64,000 nucleotides of DNA from Lachnospiraceae bacterium. GTDB taxonomy: Bacteria; Bacillota; Clostridia; Lachnospirales; Lachnospiraceae. The stretch covers positions 1-64,000 of the forward strand of contig JAGAIZ010000008.1 of NCBI GenBank assembly GCA_017626325.1. The letters are read 5' to 3'. Of the stretch, positions 42,847-51,936 are shown in pieces. Under the pieces are notes generated by a model, which was not told the DNA's origin, made no database searches, and worked only from the letters and a program-made list of their open reading frames with translations. The translations under genes were made by a program, and so were the position numbers. Position 1 is the first letter of the stretch; every line of letters begins with the position of its first letter.

Positions 42847-42902
42847 GAAAAAAGAACCGCCGTCTGCTTCAACATTACTTGTCAAATACAAGACAGCAGT
42901 TC
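42847..42902 (-). terminator. Terminator of glgP
   Basis: Minus strand: GAACTGCTGTCT (42891-42902) pairs with AGACGGCGGTTC (42854-42865), 12 pairs including two G-U, then a run of six T (42847-42853). Confidence 0.8.
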
Positions 42903-42969
42903 CTTTATGCATATAATTTACAACATCATCGTGTCATATGATCGTTCAGCCCTTCTCAGGCTTCCCGAT

Positions 42970-45468
42970 TCATTTCTTCAGAATACCTTCCGGCGCTTTC
43001 TTCGGAAGAACCACCTTATCAAGCTTCCAGATCTCATCCACATACTCCTGAATGGTTCTGTCGGAAGTAAACTTGCCTGCGCACGCTACGTTCAGGATAG
43101 CGCTCTTTGCCCAGCCCTTCTCATCTCTGTAAGCCGCTTCCACTTTTCTCTGCGCCTCAGCGTAGGACTTGAAGTCTTTCAAAATAAAGTAAGTATCAGC
43201 CTTCGCCGTGCACTGTGTATTTAACAGAGAGTTGTACAGCGGTCTGAACAGATCAGGATCGTTAGGCGCATAAGTGCCGTTGATAAGCTGCATCAGCACC
43301 TTTCTGATGTCAGGATCATTGTTGAAGATCTCTGTCGGGTCATAGCCGCCGTAATTCTCATAACGGATAACCTCATCGGAACTAAGACCGAAGATAAACG
43401 CATTCTCCTCGCCTACCTCTTCCACGATTTCCACGTTCGCGCCATCCATGGTGCCAAGCGTCAGCGCGCCGTTTAACATGAACTTCATATTGCCCGTACC
43501 GGAAGCTTCCTTGCTGGCCGTGGAGATCTGCTCGGATACGTCGGACGCCGCGAAGATGATCTCCGCGTTGGATACACGGTAATTCTCGATGAAGACTACC
43601 TTAATCCTGCCGTCGATAGCAGGATCGTTGTTTACCACGTCCGCTACGGCATTGATTAATTTAATGGTCAGCTTGGCATTGTGATAACCTGCCGCCGCCT
43701 TAGCGCCGAAGATAAAGGTTCTCGGGTAGAATTCCATATCCGGGTGCTCTTTCAGTTCGTTGTACAGATACATCACGTGTAAAATATTCAGAAGCTGGCG
43801 CTTGTACTCATGCAGTCTCTTAACCTGCACGTCGAAGATAGAACGGGGATTTACCTCGATGCCGTTATGCTCTAAGATGTACTCAGCCAGACGCACCTTG
43901 TTCTGATACTTGATGTTCATAAACTCCTGCTGCGCCTTCTCGTCGTCAGCGTATACCTTTAACTTATTGATCTTCGGAAGATCGGTAATCCAGTCGTTAC
44001 CCACATGCGCTGTTACCCAGTCCGCAAGCAGAGGATTCGCATGGAGCAGGAAACGTCTCTGGGTGATGCCGTTGGTCTTATTGTTGAACTTCTCAGGCAT
44101 CATCTCATAGAAATCCTTCAACTCCTGATTCTTCAGAATTTCCGTATGTAATCTTGCCACGCCGTTCACAGAATAACCTGCCGCAATCGCCAGATGCGCC
44201 ATCTTAACCTGTCCGTCGTAGATGATTGCCATCTTGCGGACCTTCTCCTGATTGCCCGGATATTTCTGCTCGATACGCGCGATAAATCTGCGGTTAATCT
44301 CTTCAATAATCTGGTAAATACGGGGCAGCAGTCTGGAGAACAGTTCAATAGGCCATTTCTCCAACGCTTCCGACATAATCGTATGGTTCGTATATGCGCA
44401 TGTCTTCGTCGTTACTTCCCACGCCTCGTCCCATGTCAGATAATACTCGTCCATCAGAATACGCATCAGCTCCGCGATGGCTACCGTCGGATGGGTATCA
44501 TTCAACTGGAAGGTCACCTTCTCATAGAATTTCCTGATATCGTCGTGCTTTCTCATATATTTCGCTACCGCTTCCTGCACAGACGCAGAGATAAAGAAAT
44601 ACTGCTGTTTTAAACGGAGCTCTTTACCGGCATAGTGATTATCGTTGGGATAAAGCACCTCGACAATATTTCTTGCCAGATTCTCCTGCTCTACGGCTCT
44701 CTGATAATCGCCCTTGTCAAAGGAATCAAGCTGGAAGCAGTTCACAGGCTCTGCGTCCCAGATACGAAGGGTGTTGACGATGCCGTTGCCGTAGCCTACC
44801 ACCGGCAGATCGTAAGGAACCGCCTTTACCGCCTGATAACCTTCCTGTCTGAAATTGCTTCTGCCATTCTCGTCCACATATACATTGACATAACCGCCGA
44901 AACGAACCTCTTTCGTGTACTCCGGTCTGCGCAGCTCGAAAGGATTGCCGTCTTGCAGCCAGTTATCCGGTACCTCCACCTGATACCCGTCTCTGATCTC
45001 CTGCTTGAACATACCGTAACGATAACGGATACCGCAGCCATATGCAGCATAACCTAATGTTGCAAGGGAATCCAAGAAGCAGGCCGCCAGTCTTCCAAGA
45101 CCGCCGTTGCCAAGCGCGGCGTCGGGTTCCTGATCCTCTACCACGTTGATATCAATCCCCAGCTCATCCAAAGCTTTCTCTACTGCCTTGTATGCCTGCA
45201 GGTTAATCATGTTGTTGCCAAGGGCACGGCCCATCAGAAATTCCATGGACAGATAATACACCATCTTGGGATCCTGCTTGTCGTATTCCTTCTGTGTGGT
45301 CATCCACTGATCCACGATCGCGTCCTTAATCGCATAGGAAACCGCCTGAAAGATCTGTTGATCCGTGGCCTCCTCAAGTGTCTTTCTGTAGAGTGTTTTT
45401 ACGTTATATAAAACACTTCTCTTGAACAACTCTGTATCAAAGGTTGTTGTTACAGGTTTCTTTACCAT
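42970..45468 (-). CDS. glgP: Glycogen phosphorylase
   Basis: 832 aa from the ATG at 45468, which has GAGGAGG six bases upstream; an ATG five codons earlier overlaps the ribosome-binding site. It releases glucose-1-phosphate from glycogen/maltodextrin. The PLP-binding lysine is in EASGTGNMKFMLNGALTLGT (19 residues), and other conserved parts are PDAALGNGGLGRLAACFLDS and the active-site region NDTHPTVAIAELMR. The length fits bacterial GlgP/MalP. No other glycogen genes are nearby. A moderate promoter lies about 60-80 bp upstream and a good terminator follows. Confidence 0.96.
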   Translation of the reverse strand: MVKKPVTTTFDTELFKRSVLYNVKTLYRKTLEEATDQQIFQAVSYAIKDAIVDQWMTTQKEYDKQDPKMVYYLSMEFLMGRALGNNMINLQAYKAVEKALDELGIDINVVEDQEPDAALGNGGLGRLAACFLDSLATLGYAAYGCGIRYRYGMFKQEIRDGYQVEVPDNWLQDGNPFELRRPEYTKEVRFGGYVNVYVDENGRSNFRQEGYQAVKAVPYDLPVVGYGNGIVNTLRIWDAEPVNCFQLDSFDKGDYQRAVEQENLARNIVEVLYPNDNHYAGKELRLKQQYFFISASVQEAVAKYMRKHDDIRKFYEKVTFQLNDTHPTVAIAELMRILMDEYYLTWDEAWEVTTKTCAYTNHTIMSEALEKWPIELFSRLLPRIYQIIEEINRRFIARIEQKYPGNQEKVRKMAIIYDGQVKMAHLAIAAGYSVNGVARLHTEILKNQELKDFYEMMPEKFNNKTNGITQRRFLLHANPLLADWVTAHVGNDWITDLPKINKLKVYADDEKAQQEFMNIKYQNKVRLAEYILEHNGIEVNPRSIFDVQVKRLHEYKRQLLNILHVMYLYNELKEHPDMEFYPRTFIFGAKAAAGYHNAKLTIKLINAVADVVNNDPAIDGRIKVVFIENYRVSNAEIIFAASDVSEQISTASKEASGTGNMKFMLNGALTLGTMDGANVEIVEEVGEENAFIFGLSSDEVIRYENYGGYDPTEIFNNDPDIRKVLMQLINGTYAPNDPDLFRPLYNSLLNTQCTAKADTYFILKDFKSYAEAQRKVEAAYRDEKGWAKSAILNVACAGKFTSDRTIQEYVDEIWKLDKVVLPKKAPEGILKK

Positions 45469-45523
45469 TCTGTGCCTCCTCATTTACTCTTTACATTATG
45501 CGGTAACTGTATAAGTTCTTTTT

Positions 45524-45552
45524 ATTATATATGGTATTTGCTGGTTTGACTA
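45524..45552 (-). promoter_or_regulatory. Possible glgP promoter
   Basis: Minus strand: TAGTCA (45547-45552), 17-bp spacer, TATAAT (45524-45529). Good -10, weak -35. Confidence 0.45.
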
Positions 45553-45617
45553 TAAGCAATGTGCTCAAATTGTCGTTCTTTATATCGGTTCTGACAGCAG
45601 ATAACCACAACTGCATA

Positions 45618-48600
45618 TTATATTTTTTCAATCCCGATGGTTACCTTCTCGCCGTTCACATTCCATTCTTTAGAAACAGCAAATGTTTCTCCCGAAGTGA
45701 TACTGTCAGCTAAAACTTTACCGGAGATAACGTCTTCATTCTTCGCCACGATACTTGCTACCTTGTCATTGCCGCTTAAAGAAACCCTGATATGATCCAT
45801 CACCTCGAAGTCAGCTTCCTTACGCATGGTCTGGATCTTACTGATCACCTCGTATACGAAGCCTTCCTCGATCAGTTCTTCGGACAGATTGGTATCCAGC
45901 ACGACCGTCACGTAATTATCCGCTTCCGCCACGAAACCGTCCTTCTGTGCCATATCGATCAGCAAGTCCTCTTCTGCCAGCGAAACCTCTGTGCCATCCA
46001 CATCGAATTTCAGTGCGCCTTCTGCTTTCAGCGTTGCCATCGCCGCGCTTCCGTCTACGGAAGACAGATAAGTCTTAATGCCGCCAAGCTGCTTGCCATA
46101 CTTCGGTCCTACCGTCTTAAGCTGGGGCTTGAAGCTATAGCTTGTGAAAGCAGATACGTCGTCAGTGAATTCTACTTTCTTCACATTCAGTTCATCTTCA
46201 ATGATCTCCTGATAAAATTCACCCAGTTTACTTTCCGCCTTCACATACATCGTTCCGATGGGCTGACGGTTCTTGATATTGGCGGTATTACGAGCCGCAC
46301 GCCCCATGACAACGATCTTTAAGACCTCTTCCATATCCTCTTCCAGCTTCTTGTCGATCATCTTTTCATCAGCCACCGGGAAATCACATAAATGAATACT
46401 TTCCGGTGCGTCTGCATCGATACTGCATACTAAGTTGCGGTAGATCTCCTCTGTCATGAAAGGAACCATCGGCGCTGCACATTTAGAAATGGTAACCAGA
46501 GCGGTATACAGTGTCATATAAGCATTGATCTTATCCTGCTCCATGCCTTTCGCCCAGAAACGCTCACGGCTTCTTCTGACATACCAGTTACTCATCTCAT
46601 CCACGAAGTTATCGAGAACTCTCGCGGCCTCAGGGATTCTGTAATTATTTAAATTATCATCTACTTCCTTGATCGCTGTGTTTAACTTGGATAACAGCCA
46701 CTTATCCATAACAGGAAGCTTGTCATACTCTAATGTATATTTGGTCGCATCAAAATCATCAATGTTTGCATACAGAACAAAGAACGCATAGGTATTCCAC
46801 AAAGTACCTAAGAACTTGCGCTGTCCTTCCTGCACTGCCTTGCCGTGGAATCTGTTCGGCAGCCACGGTGCGGAGTTGATATAGAAATACCAGCGAATCG
46901 CGTCTGCGCCGTAAGTCTCCAATGCCTCAAACGGATCTACCGCATTTCCCTTCGATTTGGACATCTTCTGACCGTTTTCGTCCTGCACATGCCCTAACAC
47001 GATCACATTTTCAAAAGGCGCTTTGTTAAACAGTAAGGTCGATTCCGCCATCAGGGAGTAGAACCATCCGCGGGTCTGGTCTACCGCCTCAGAGATAAAC
47101 TGCGCCGGGAACTGTTTCTCAAATAACTCTTTATTTTCAAACGGATAGTGATGCTGTGCAAAAGGCATCGCACCGGAATCGAACCAGCAGTCGATCACCT
47201 CCGGCACACGTTTCATGGTCTTGCCGCACTTCGGACAGGTACATGTGATCTCATCAATATAAGGTCTGTGCAGCTCTACCGTCTTTGCCGCCGGATTGCC
47301 GCTTAACTTCTCTAACTCTTCACGGGAGCCGACGGATTCCATATGTCCGCATTCCTCACATTCCCATACGTTCAGCGGTGTACCCCAGTAACGGTTACGG
47401 GAAATGCCCCAGTCCTGAATATTCTCAAGCCAGTTGCCGAAACGCCCTGTTCCGATGGATTCCGGAATCCAGTTAACTGTATTGTTGTTGCGCACCAGAT
47501 CATCACGAACCGCTGTCATCTTGATAAACCATGACTCTCTCGCATAATAGATCAGCGGTGTGTCACATCTCCAGCAGAACGGATAATCATGCTCGAATTT
47601 AGGAGCGTCAAAGAGTTTGCCTTCCTTATCCAGATCCTTCAACACTTCCGGATCGGCTTTTTTCACAAATAAGCCGGCATAAGGGGTTTCCTCTGTCATC
47701 TCGCCCTTGCCGTTTACGAACTGTACGAAAGGCAGATCATATTTGCGTCCTACCTGCGCGTCGTCCTCACCGAAAGCAGGTGCGATATGGACGATACCGG
47801 TACCGTCTGTCATTGTGACATAATTATCACAGGTTACGTAATGACCCTTTTTATGCTGTTTAGCTGCCGATTCTCCTGCGCAGGCAAACAAAGGCTCATA
47901 TTCCTTGTATTCTAAATCGGTTCCCACATAGGTTTCCAGAATTTCATAAGCGGGCTTGCCTTCCTCTGCCAGCTTGCCGAGCACATTGTCAAGAAGGGCT
48001 TCCGCCATATAATAGGTATAGCCGTCAGCCGCCTTGACTTTCACATAAGTCTCATTCGGGTTTACACAAAGCGCTACGTTAGAAGGAAGTGTCCAGGGCG
48101 TAGTGGTCCATGCCAGGAAATAAGCCTCCTCTCCCACAACTTTAAAACGTACTACCGCAGAGCGCTCTTTTACCAATTTATAGCCCTGTGCCACTTCATG
48201 AGAGGAAAGGGGCGTACCGCAGCGCGGGCAGTAAGGCACAATCTTAAAGCCTTTGTATAACAATCCTTTGTCCCAGATCTGTTTGAGAGCCCACCACTCG
48301 GACTCGATGAAATCATCATGATAGGTTACATAGGGATTGTCCATATCCGCCCAGAAACCGACCGTGCCGGAGAAATCCTCCCACATACCTTTGTATTTCC
48401 AGACAGATTCTTTACATTTACTGATAAAAGGATCCAGACCGTATTCCTCAATCTGTTCCTTGCCGTCTAATCCTAACAATTTCTCCACTTCCAGTTCTAC
48501 CGGAAGTCCGTGGGTATCCCAGCCTGCCTTACGGGGTACCATATAGCCTTTCATGGTGCGGTATCTGGGGATCATGTCCTTGATAACGCGGGTCAGCACG

Positions 48601-48773
48601 TGGCCGATATGGGGCTTGCCGTTGGCGGTCGGCGGTCCGTCATAGAAGGTGTAGGTCGGCCCATCCTGACGGGCTTCCATACTTTTCTTAAAAATATCAT
48701 TCTCCTTCCAGAACCGGCAGACTTCCTTCTCCCGATCCACAAAATTCAAACTGGTGTCTACTTTCTGATACAT
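45618..48773 (-). CDS. ileS: Isoleucyl-tRNA synthetase
   Basis: 1051-aa class Ia synthetase of the longer (eukaryote-like/clostridial) type. The HIGH signature is in GPPTANGKPHIGHVLTRV and KMSKS in ENGQKMSKSKGNAVDP. The CP1 editing domain lies between about 190 and 390, and the anticodon-binding domain follows about residue 670. A CPRC/CPKC-type zinc site is seen in CTCPKCG around 500. The ATG has AAGGAG six bases upstream. Expression is controlled by the T-box leader at 48791-49225. No defects are visible. Confidence 0.97.
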   Translation of the reverse strand: MYQKVDTSLNFVDREKEVCRFWKENDIFKKSMEARQDGPTYTFYDGPPTANGKPHIGHVLTRVIKDMIPRYRTMKGYMVPRKAGWDTHGLPVELEVEKLLGLDGKEQIEEYGLDPFISKCKESVWKYKGMWEDFSGTVGFWADMDNPYVTYHDDFIESEWWALKQIWDKGLLYKGFKIVPYCPRCGTPLSSHEVAQGYKLVKERSAVVRFKVVGEEAYFLAWTTTPWTLPSNVALCVNPNETYVKVKAADGYTYYMAEALLDNVLGKLAEEGKPAYEILETYVGTDLEYKEYEPLFACAGESAAKQHKKGHYVTCDNYVTMTDGTGIVHIAPAFGEDDAQVGRKYDLPFVQFVNGKGEMTEETPYAGLFVKKADPEVLKDLDKEGKLFDAPKFEHDYPFCWRCDTPLIYYARESWFIKMTAVRDDLVRNNNTVNWIPESIGTGRFGNWLENIQDWGISRNRYWGTPLNVWECEECGHMESVGSREELEKLSGNPAAKTVELHRPYIDEITCTCPKCGKTMKRVPEVIDCWFDSGAMPFAQHHYPFENKELFEKQFPAQFISEAVDQTRGWFYSLMAESTLLFNKAPFENVIVLGHVQDENGQKMSKSKGNAVDPFEALETYGADAIRWYFYINSAPWLPNRFHGKAVQEGQRKFLGTLWNTYAFFVLYANIDDFDATKYTLEYDKLPVMDKWLLSKLNTAIKEVDDNLNNYRIPEAARVLDNFVDEMSNWYVRRSRERFWAKGMEQDKINAYMTLYTALVTISKCAAPMVPFMTEEIYRNLVCSIDADAPESIHLCDFPVADEKMIDKKLEEDMEEVLKIVVMGRAARNTANIKNRQPIGTMYVKAESKLGEFYQEIIEDELNVKKVEFTDDVSAFTSYSFKPQLKTVGPKYGKQLGGIKTYLSSVDGSAAMATLKAEGALKFDVDGTEVSLAEEDLLIDMAQKDGFVAEADNYVTVVLDTNLSEELIEEGFVYEVISKIQTMRKEADFEVMDHIRVSLSGNDKVASIVAKNEDVISGKVLADSITSGETFAVSKEWNVNGEKVTIGIEKI

Positions 48774-48790
48774 AACGTGCTCCTTCCTTC

Positions 48791-49225
48791 AAAAATAAAA
48801 CCCCGTCCCGTAAAAGGACGAGGTCAAAATCTCGTTATACCACCTGTTACAGCGTACGAATCCCGACAACAATTGTTTCTGCCTGCACTTCCAAAGTTTC
48901 TTTCATCCATCTTCCTGAAAGCCTGAACCTTTTCTGTACTGCCGCAGATGCATACTGTCAGAACTGATACGATTCCCAATAACGGCGAGATACCGTCAAA
49001 ACCTACTGCTTCCCATCTGATAACAGATAAACTCTCTATGCCGCACAAATCGCCTGCATATCCATCCGTCACTGCCGCCTGCGCAGCCATCCGTCACATC
49101 TGAAAAGGTTCAGTTTGAAACTCAGAAGTGATTTTCCCTGATCTCCTACTCATACCGGTCTTCCATCCCCACCGGCTCGCTGTGATTTTGAGAAACCAGC
49201 TACTGTCTTCTTCAACGTTTTTCCT
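48791..49225 (-). ncRNA. T-box riboswitch of ileS, specifier AUC (Ile)
   Basis: The minus strand carries Stem I (CAGCGAGCCGG ... GGATGGAAGACCGGT around 49140-49190), with AUC at 49130-49132 in the specifier position (GAAAATCACTTCT). The T-box bulge region at about 48829-48848 reads GGTGGTATAACGAG instead of the usual GGTGGNACCGCG. A terminator of CCTCGTCC (48816-48823) with GGGACGGGG (48801-48809) and a T-rich tail (48791-48800) follows. Uncharged tRNA-Ile should favour the antiterminator. The leader contains short open frames that are not genes. Confidence 0.85.
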
Positions 49226-49242
49226 AATTAGATATCACGCTT

Positions 49243-49272
49243 ATTATAGTATCAGCAAAATGGCATTGTCAA
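49243..49272 (-). promoter_or_regulatory. Promoter of the ileS T-box transcript
   Basis: Minus strand: TTGACA (49267-49272), 18-bp spacer, TATAAT (49243-49248). It starts the leader about 470 nt before ileS. Confidence 0.75.
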
Positions 49273-49314
49273 GGACAAAAACCGATGTTGTTATCTTCTT
49301 TGCGGCACTATTTT

Positions 49315-50382
49315 TCAACTATTATAATAATCCAGCACCTGTTCTCTCGTCACATCATGATATTCATCATTCTGAATAACCGCTTCATAAACATCAGCAA
49401 AATCGTGAAGTATTCCTTTCAGAGTCCGTACAAGGGCTTGAAGTCCTTCTATTTTCCCTTCTATTTTTCCATCTCTTCTGCCTTCCGCTCTGCCATCCTC
49501 TATCAATTCCGCGATCACGTTACTCATATCCTTTTTCTCCTTCCTCTTCTCTGGCTTATAATTCTGTAATTCTTTGGAATGAATCAACTGCCCTAACGCC
49601 CAGCATGTCTCCGAATCGATTTCCCCGGCATGTTCTTCCAAATATTCTGCGAACTCAGCTTTCCGGTTCCTTCTGGCATACAGTTCAAACAGTGTCCTAA
49701 GCTCCGTATGGAAACCTTCATAATCCTTCATCTCCGAAAGATTCAGTAAATGAACGGGATAATCCGGCACGTAGCTCCTAAGTATACCGGTCAGCTCTTC
49801 CCTGTCCGTCTCTTCTTCACCAAAATCAAGGATATCATGCAGACGCCCTGACCCCTGCCATTTTTCTTCTCCCCAGTATACCACCAGTGTTACAACCGGG
49901 TGCAGGCGGTCATCTTTCCTGAACCGGGATAAAAATTCTCCCGCTGTCGCATATGGTGCTTCCCGGTCCATGCTCTCCCCTGCACGGGCAGCATCCTTCC
50001 TGAGATTCTGATCCTTAATCCGTCCATGCCCGGACTCCTTCTCCTCTGTCCGCATTCTCTTCCGCCGAATCTCCTTTAACTGCCTGTCATACTCTAAAGC
50101 TTCCTGCAGCATGACACGGACGGGCATACTGTAATCCACTGTTTCCTGATTCGCAATCAGCCAAACGGCAAGACATTTTCCATCCGCTGTCTGCTTCATA
50201 GCAACATCGTTGCTCCGCTCTATGACTGCCTGCGTGTCTGATTTGGACTGCACTGTGTTCATTTCTGACAATTCATCCGCCCTGATAACCTGTCTGCCCC
50301 TGAAAATACTGCCGTTCCACAGATCAGCATATCTACCGGCATCTGAAAGATAATCCTTCAAAGTAATATCCTTCTTCCCCAT
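49315..50382 (-). CDS. Rpn/Transposase_31-family nuclease-like protein
   Basis: 355 aa with AGGAGG eight bases before the start. The pattern of LAVWLIANQETVDYSMPVRV (residues about 70-89), the middle strand-rich region (HPVVTLVVYWGEEKW) and the C-terminal lysine/glutamate-rich repeats (EGRRDGKIEGKIEGLQAL) matches the recombination-promoting nuclease (Rpn) group, a PD-(D/E)XK nuclease family common in Firmicutes. The active-site acidic-lysine set is hard to make out here, so activity is uncertain. It has a long leader and its own promoter about 200 bp upstream. Confidence 0.75.
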   Translation of the reverse strand: MGKKDITLKDYLSDAGRYADLWNGSIFRGRQVIRADELSEMNTVQSKSDTQAVIERSNDVAMKQTADGKCLAVWLIANQETVDYSMPVRVMLQEALEYDRQLKEIRRKRMRTEEKESGHGRIKDQNLRKDAARAGESMDREAPYATAGEFLSRFRKDDRLHPVVTLVVYWGEEKWQGSGRLHDILDFGEEETDREELTGILRSYVPDYPVHLLNLSEMKDYEGFHTELRTLFELYARRNRKAEFAEYLEEHAGEIDSETCWALGQLIHSKELQNYKPEKRKEKKDMSNVIAELIEDGRAEGRRDGKIEGKIEGLQALVRTLKGILHDFADVYEAVIQNDEYHDVTREQVLDYYNS

Positions 50383-50587
50383 GGGTACCTCCTTCTTGCG
50401 GGAAATACACTGGCAGACAAAGCATTTTGTCAGATAAACTTATGTCTCTCAGACGAATCTCCCGCTTTATTCAATTTGTTTTGGAATAAAAGCACGATTT
50501 CGTCCGGATGTCCTAACGGACAAGATGCACATCTGCTGATACAGACATGCGTTTGATATTCTGAATTGAAATAAATGCTTTTGTGTC

Positions 50588-50616
50588 ATTATATCATTAA
50601 TCGTTTATTTTGTCAC
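50588..50616 (-). promoter_or_regulatory. Promoter of the Rpn-like gene
   Basis: Minus strand: GTGACA (50611-50616), 17-bp spacer, TATAAT (50588-50593). The start codon is about 200 bp downstream. Confidence 0.55.
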
Positions 50617-50735
50617 TACCTGTTATTAATTTTGTTATTGTTCCAATTTTGTTAATGTTAATTTACTTTTATCTTTCACTTCATCTTCTCTGTTTCACCA
50701 GTAATTTCGAGATCTCAACAATTCTATACACTAAA

Positions 50736-50770
50736 AGGATGTCCCCGCCATATGGCTTTGAGAACATCCT
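50736..50770 (-). terminator. Terminator downstream of degV
   Basis: Minus strand: AGGATGTTCTC (50760-50770) pairs with GGGGACATCCT (50736-50746) with two G-U pairs, followed by TTTTAG. It lies 84 bp after the degV stop. Confidence 0.6.
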
Positions 50771-50853
50771 CCTCCCGTTGGCTTGCAATCCTGCCGCTGC
50801 AGAACTTACCCGTAAAGCAGCCGGACAACCAGTCTCCTGTATCTTATTCCCTG

Positions 50854-51738
50854 CTATTCAAAATACTTCCCAAACTTCCCGTCATCCGCGTCGAAGAAAC
50901 ACAGTCCCACGATACCCCGTCCGGTATGCGCGCCGATGGCACAGCCTACGATGCCTACCATAACGGATTGCGGCCGCAGCTCCCTGTCGATAATGGACAG
51001 CATATAATCCCTGCCCTCTTCATCCTCTCCATGACAGATAGCTATCTGCTGTTCCTCAATACGATATGCATTCTCCTTAGCATAATCCGCTAGGAAATGA
51101 ATGGATTTCTTCCGTCCGCGCACCGTCTTGATAACCGACAGCGCCCCTTTGTCATCCACAATCAGGATTGGCTTCATATCCAGCGTCTCAGCCAGCGTAC
51201 CCTTGAATTTCGTCAGCCTGCCGCCTTTGATCAGATAAGCCAGCGTATGCACCGTGAAAACGTGCCGCACATGGGTAATAAAATAATCCGCCGCCTCGAT
51301 CAGTTCTTCCTTGGACGCTCCCTTTTCCAGCATAGTTACCAGTTTGCTTACCACCAGACCAAACCCGATGGAAGCCGACTTGGAATCGATAATCGTCAAG
51401 TCGAAATCCGGGTATTCCTCCAGCACGTTGTTCTTCGCTATGTTGGCAGCGTTGTAGGTACCTGCAATGCCTGTGGAAAAGCACATGTAGATCACCGTAT
51501 CCCCGGCCTGTGCGTAAGGTGTAAAAGCCTCCGTAAACATTGCCGGATTAATATGATAGGTCTTCACGTCCCGCTTGATATCATCCAGAATCGCATAAAA
51601 CTCCTTCGTCTGAATCGTCTCTCCGTCAAAATAATCCACATCGTCGATTACCACCGGTGTCGGAATCACATGCAGCCTGTGCTCCTCGATATATTTCTTC
51701 GGCAAATCGCTTGCCGAATCCGTAATGATTCGAATCAT
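50854..51738 (-). CDS. DegV-family fatty-acid-binding protein
   Basis: 294-aa protein of the DegV/FakB family, which binds fatty acids for FakA-dependent phosphorylation or transport. Characteristic segments are ITDSASDLPKKY at the start, GIAGTYNAANIA around 90 and SASIGFGLVV; the two domains join at about 165. FakA is not in the window, so it may be one of several paralogues. The ribosome-binding site GAGGG is close to the start codon. It precedes a terminator and is single. Confidence 0.9.
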   Translation of the reverse strand: MIRIITDSASDLPKKYIEEHRLHVIPTPVVIDDVDYFDGETIQTKEFYAILDDIKRDVKTYHINPAMFTEAFTPYAQAGDTVIYMCFSTGIAGTYNAANIAKNNVLEEYPDFDLTIIDSKSASIGFGLVVSKLVTMLEKGASKEELIEAADYFITHVRHVFTVHTLAYLIKGGRLTKFKGTLAETLDMKPILIVDDKGALSVIKTVRGRKKSIHFLADYAKENAYRIEEQQIAICHGEDEEGRDYMLSIIDRELRPQSVMVGIVGCAIGAHTGRGIVGLCFFDADDGKFGKYFE

Positions 51739-51936
51739 ATAACCCTCTTTTCTTTCTGCGCGTCAGCCTGCGCTTATGCTCATTGTTGTTGCCCTGTCTC
51801 GACCGCTGTCCCGCACGCCCTGCTTCCCATCCTCAGAGCGCCCTGTCTCGTCATACCTTCAGAAAAGTCATCCGTGCATCGCCTTATTCAGTCAATTCCG
51901 TTCTCCGGCGCTCATTCGCCTTTCTGTCCGAAGCGA

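Larger units (their letters stand above)
50383..50853. other. Intergenic region between the Rpn-like gene and degV
   Basis: No gene. It contains the Rpn-like gene's promoter (50588-50616), roughly 200 nt of leader with a GTCCG/CGGAC inverted repeat near 50498-50515, and the degV terminator (50736-50770). The rest is AT-rich and gave no further signal. Confidence 0.6.

Noticed and set aside
48824..49090. 88-codon minus-strand frame upstream of ileS
   Set aside because: It lies inside the T-box leader, whose stems and terminator explain the sequence.
50610..50963. 117-codon plus-strand frame upstream of and overlapping degV
   Set aside because: It runs antisense into degV and over a terminator; composition is not protein-like.
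51739..51936. GCCCTGTCTCG repeated twice between degV and the Eis-like gene
   Set aside because: Two short copies only, with no symmetrical structure or regular spacing; judged coincidental.
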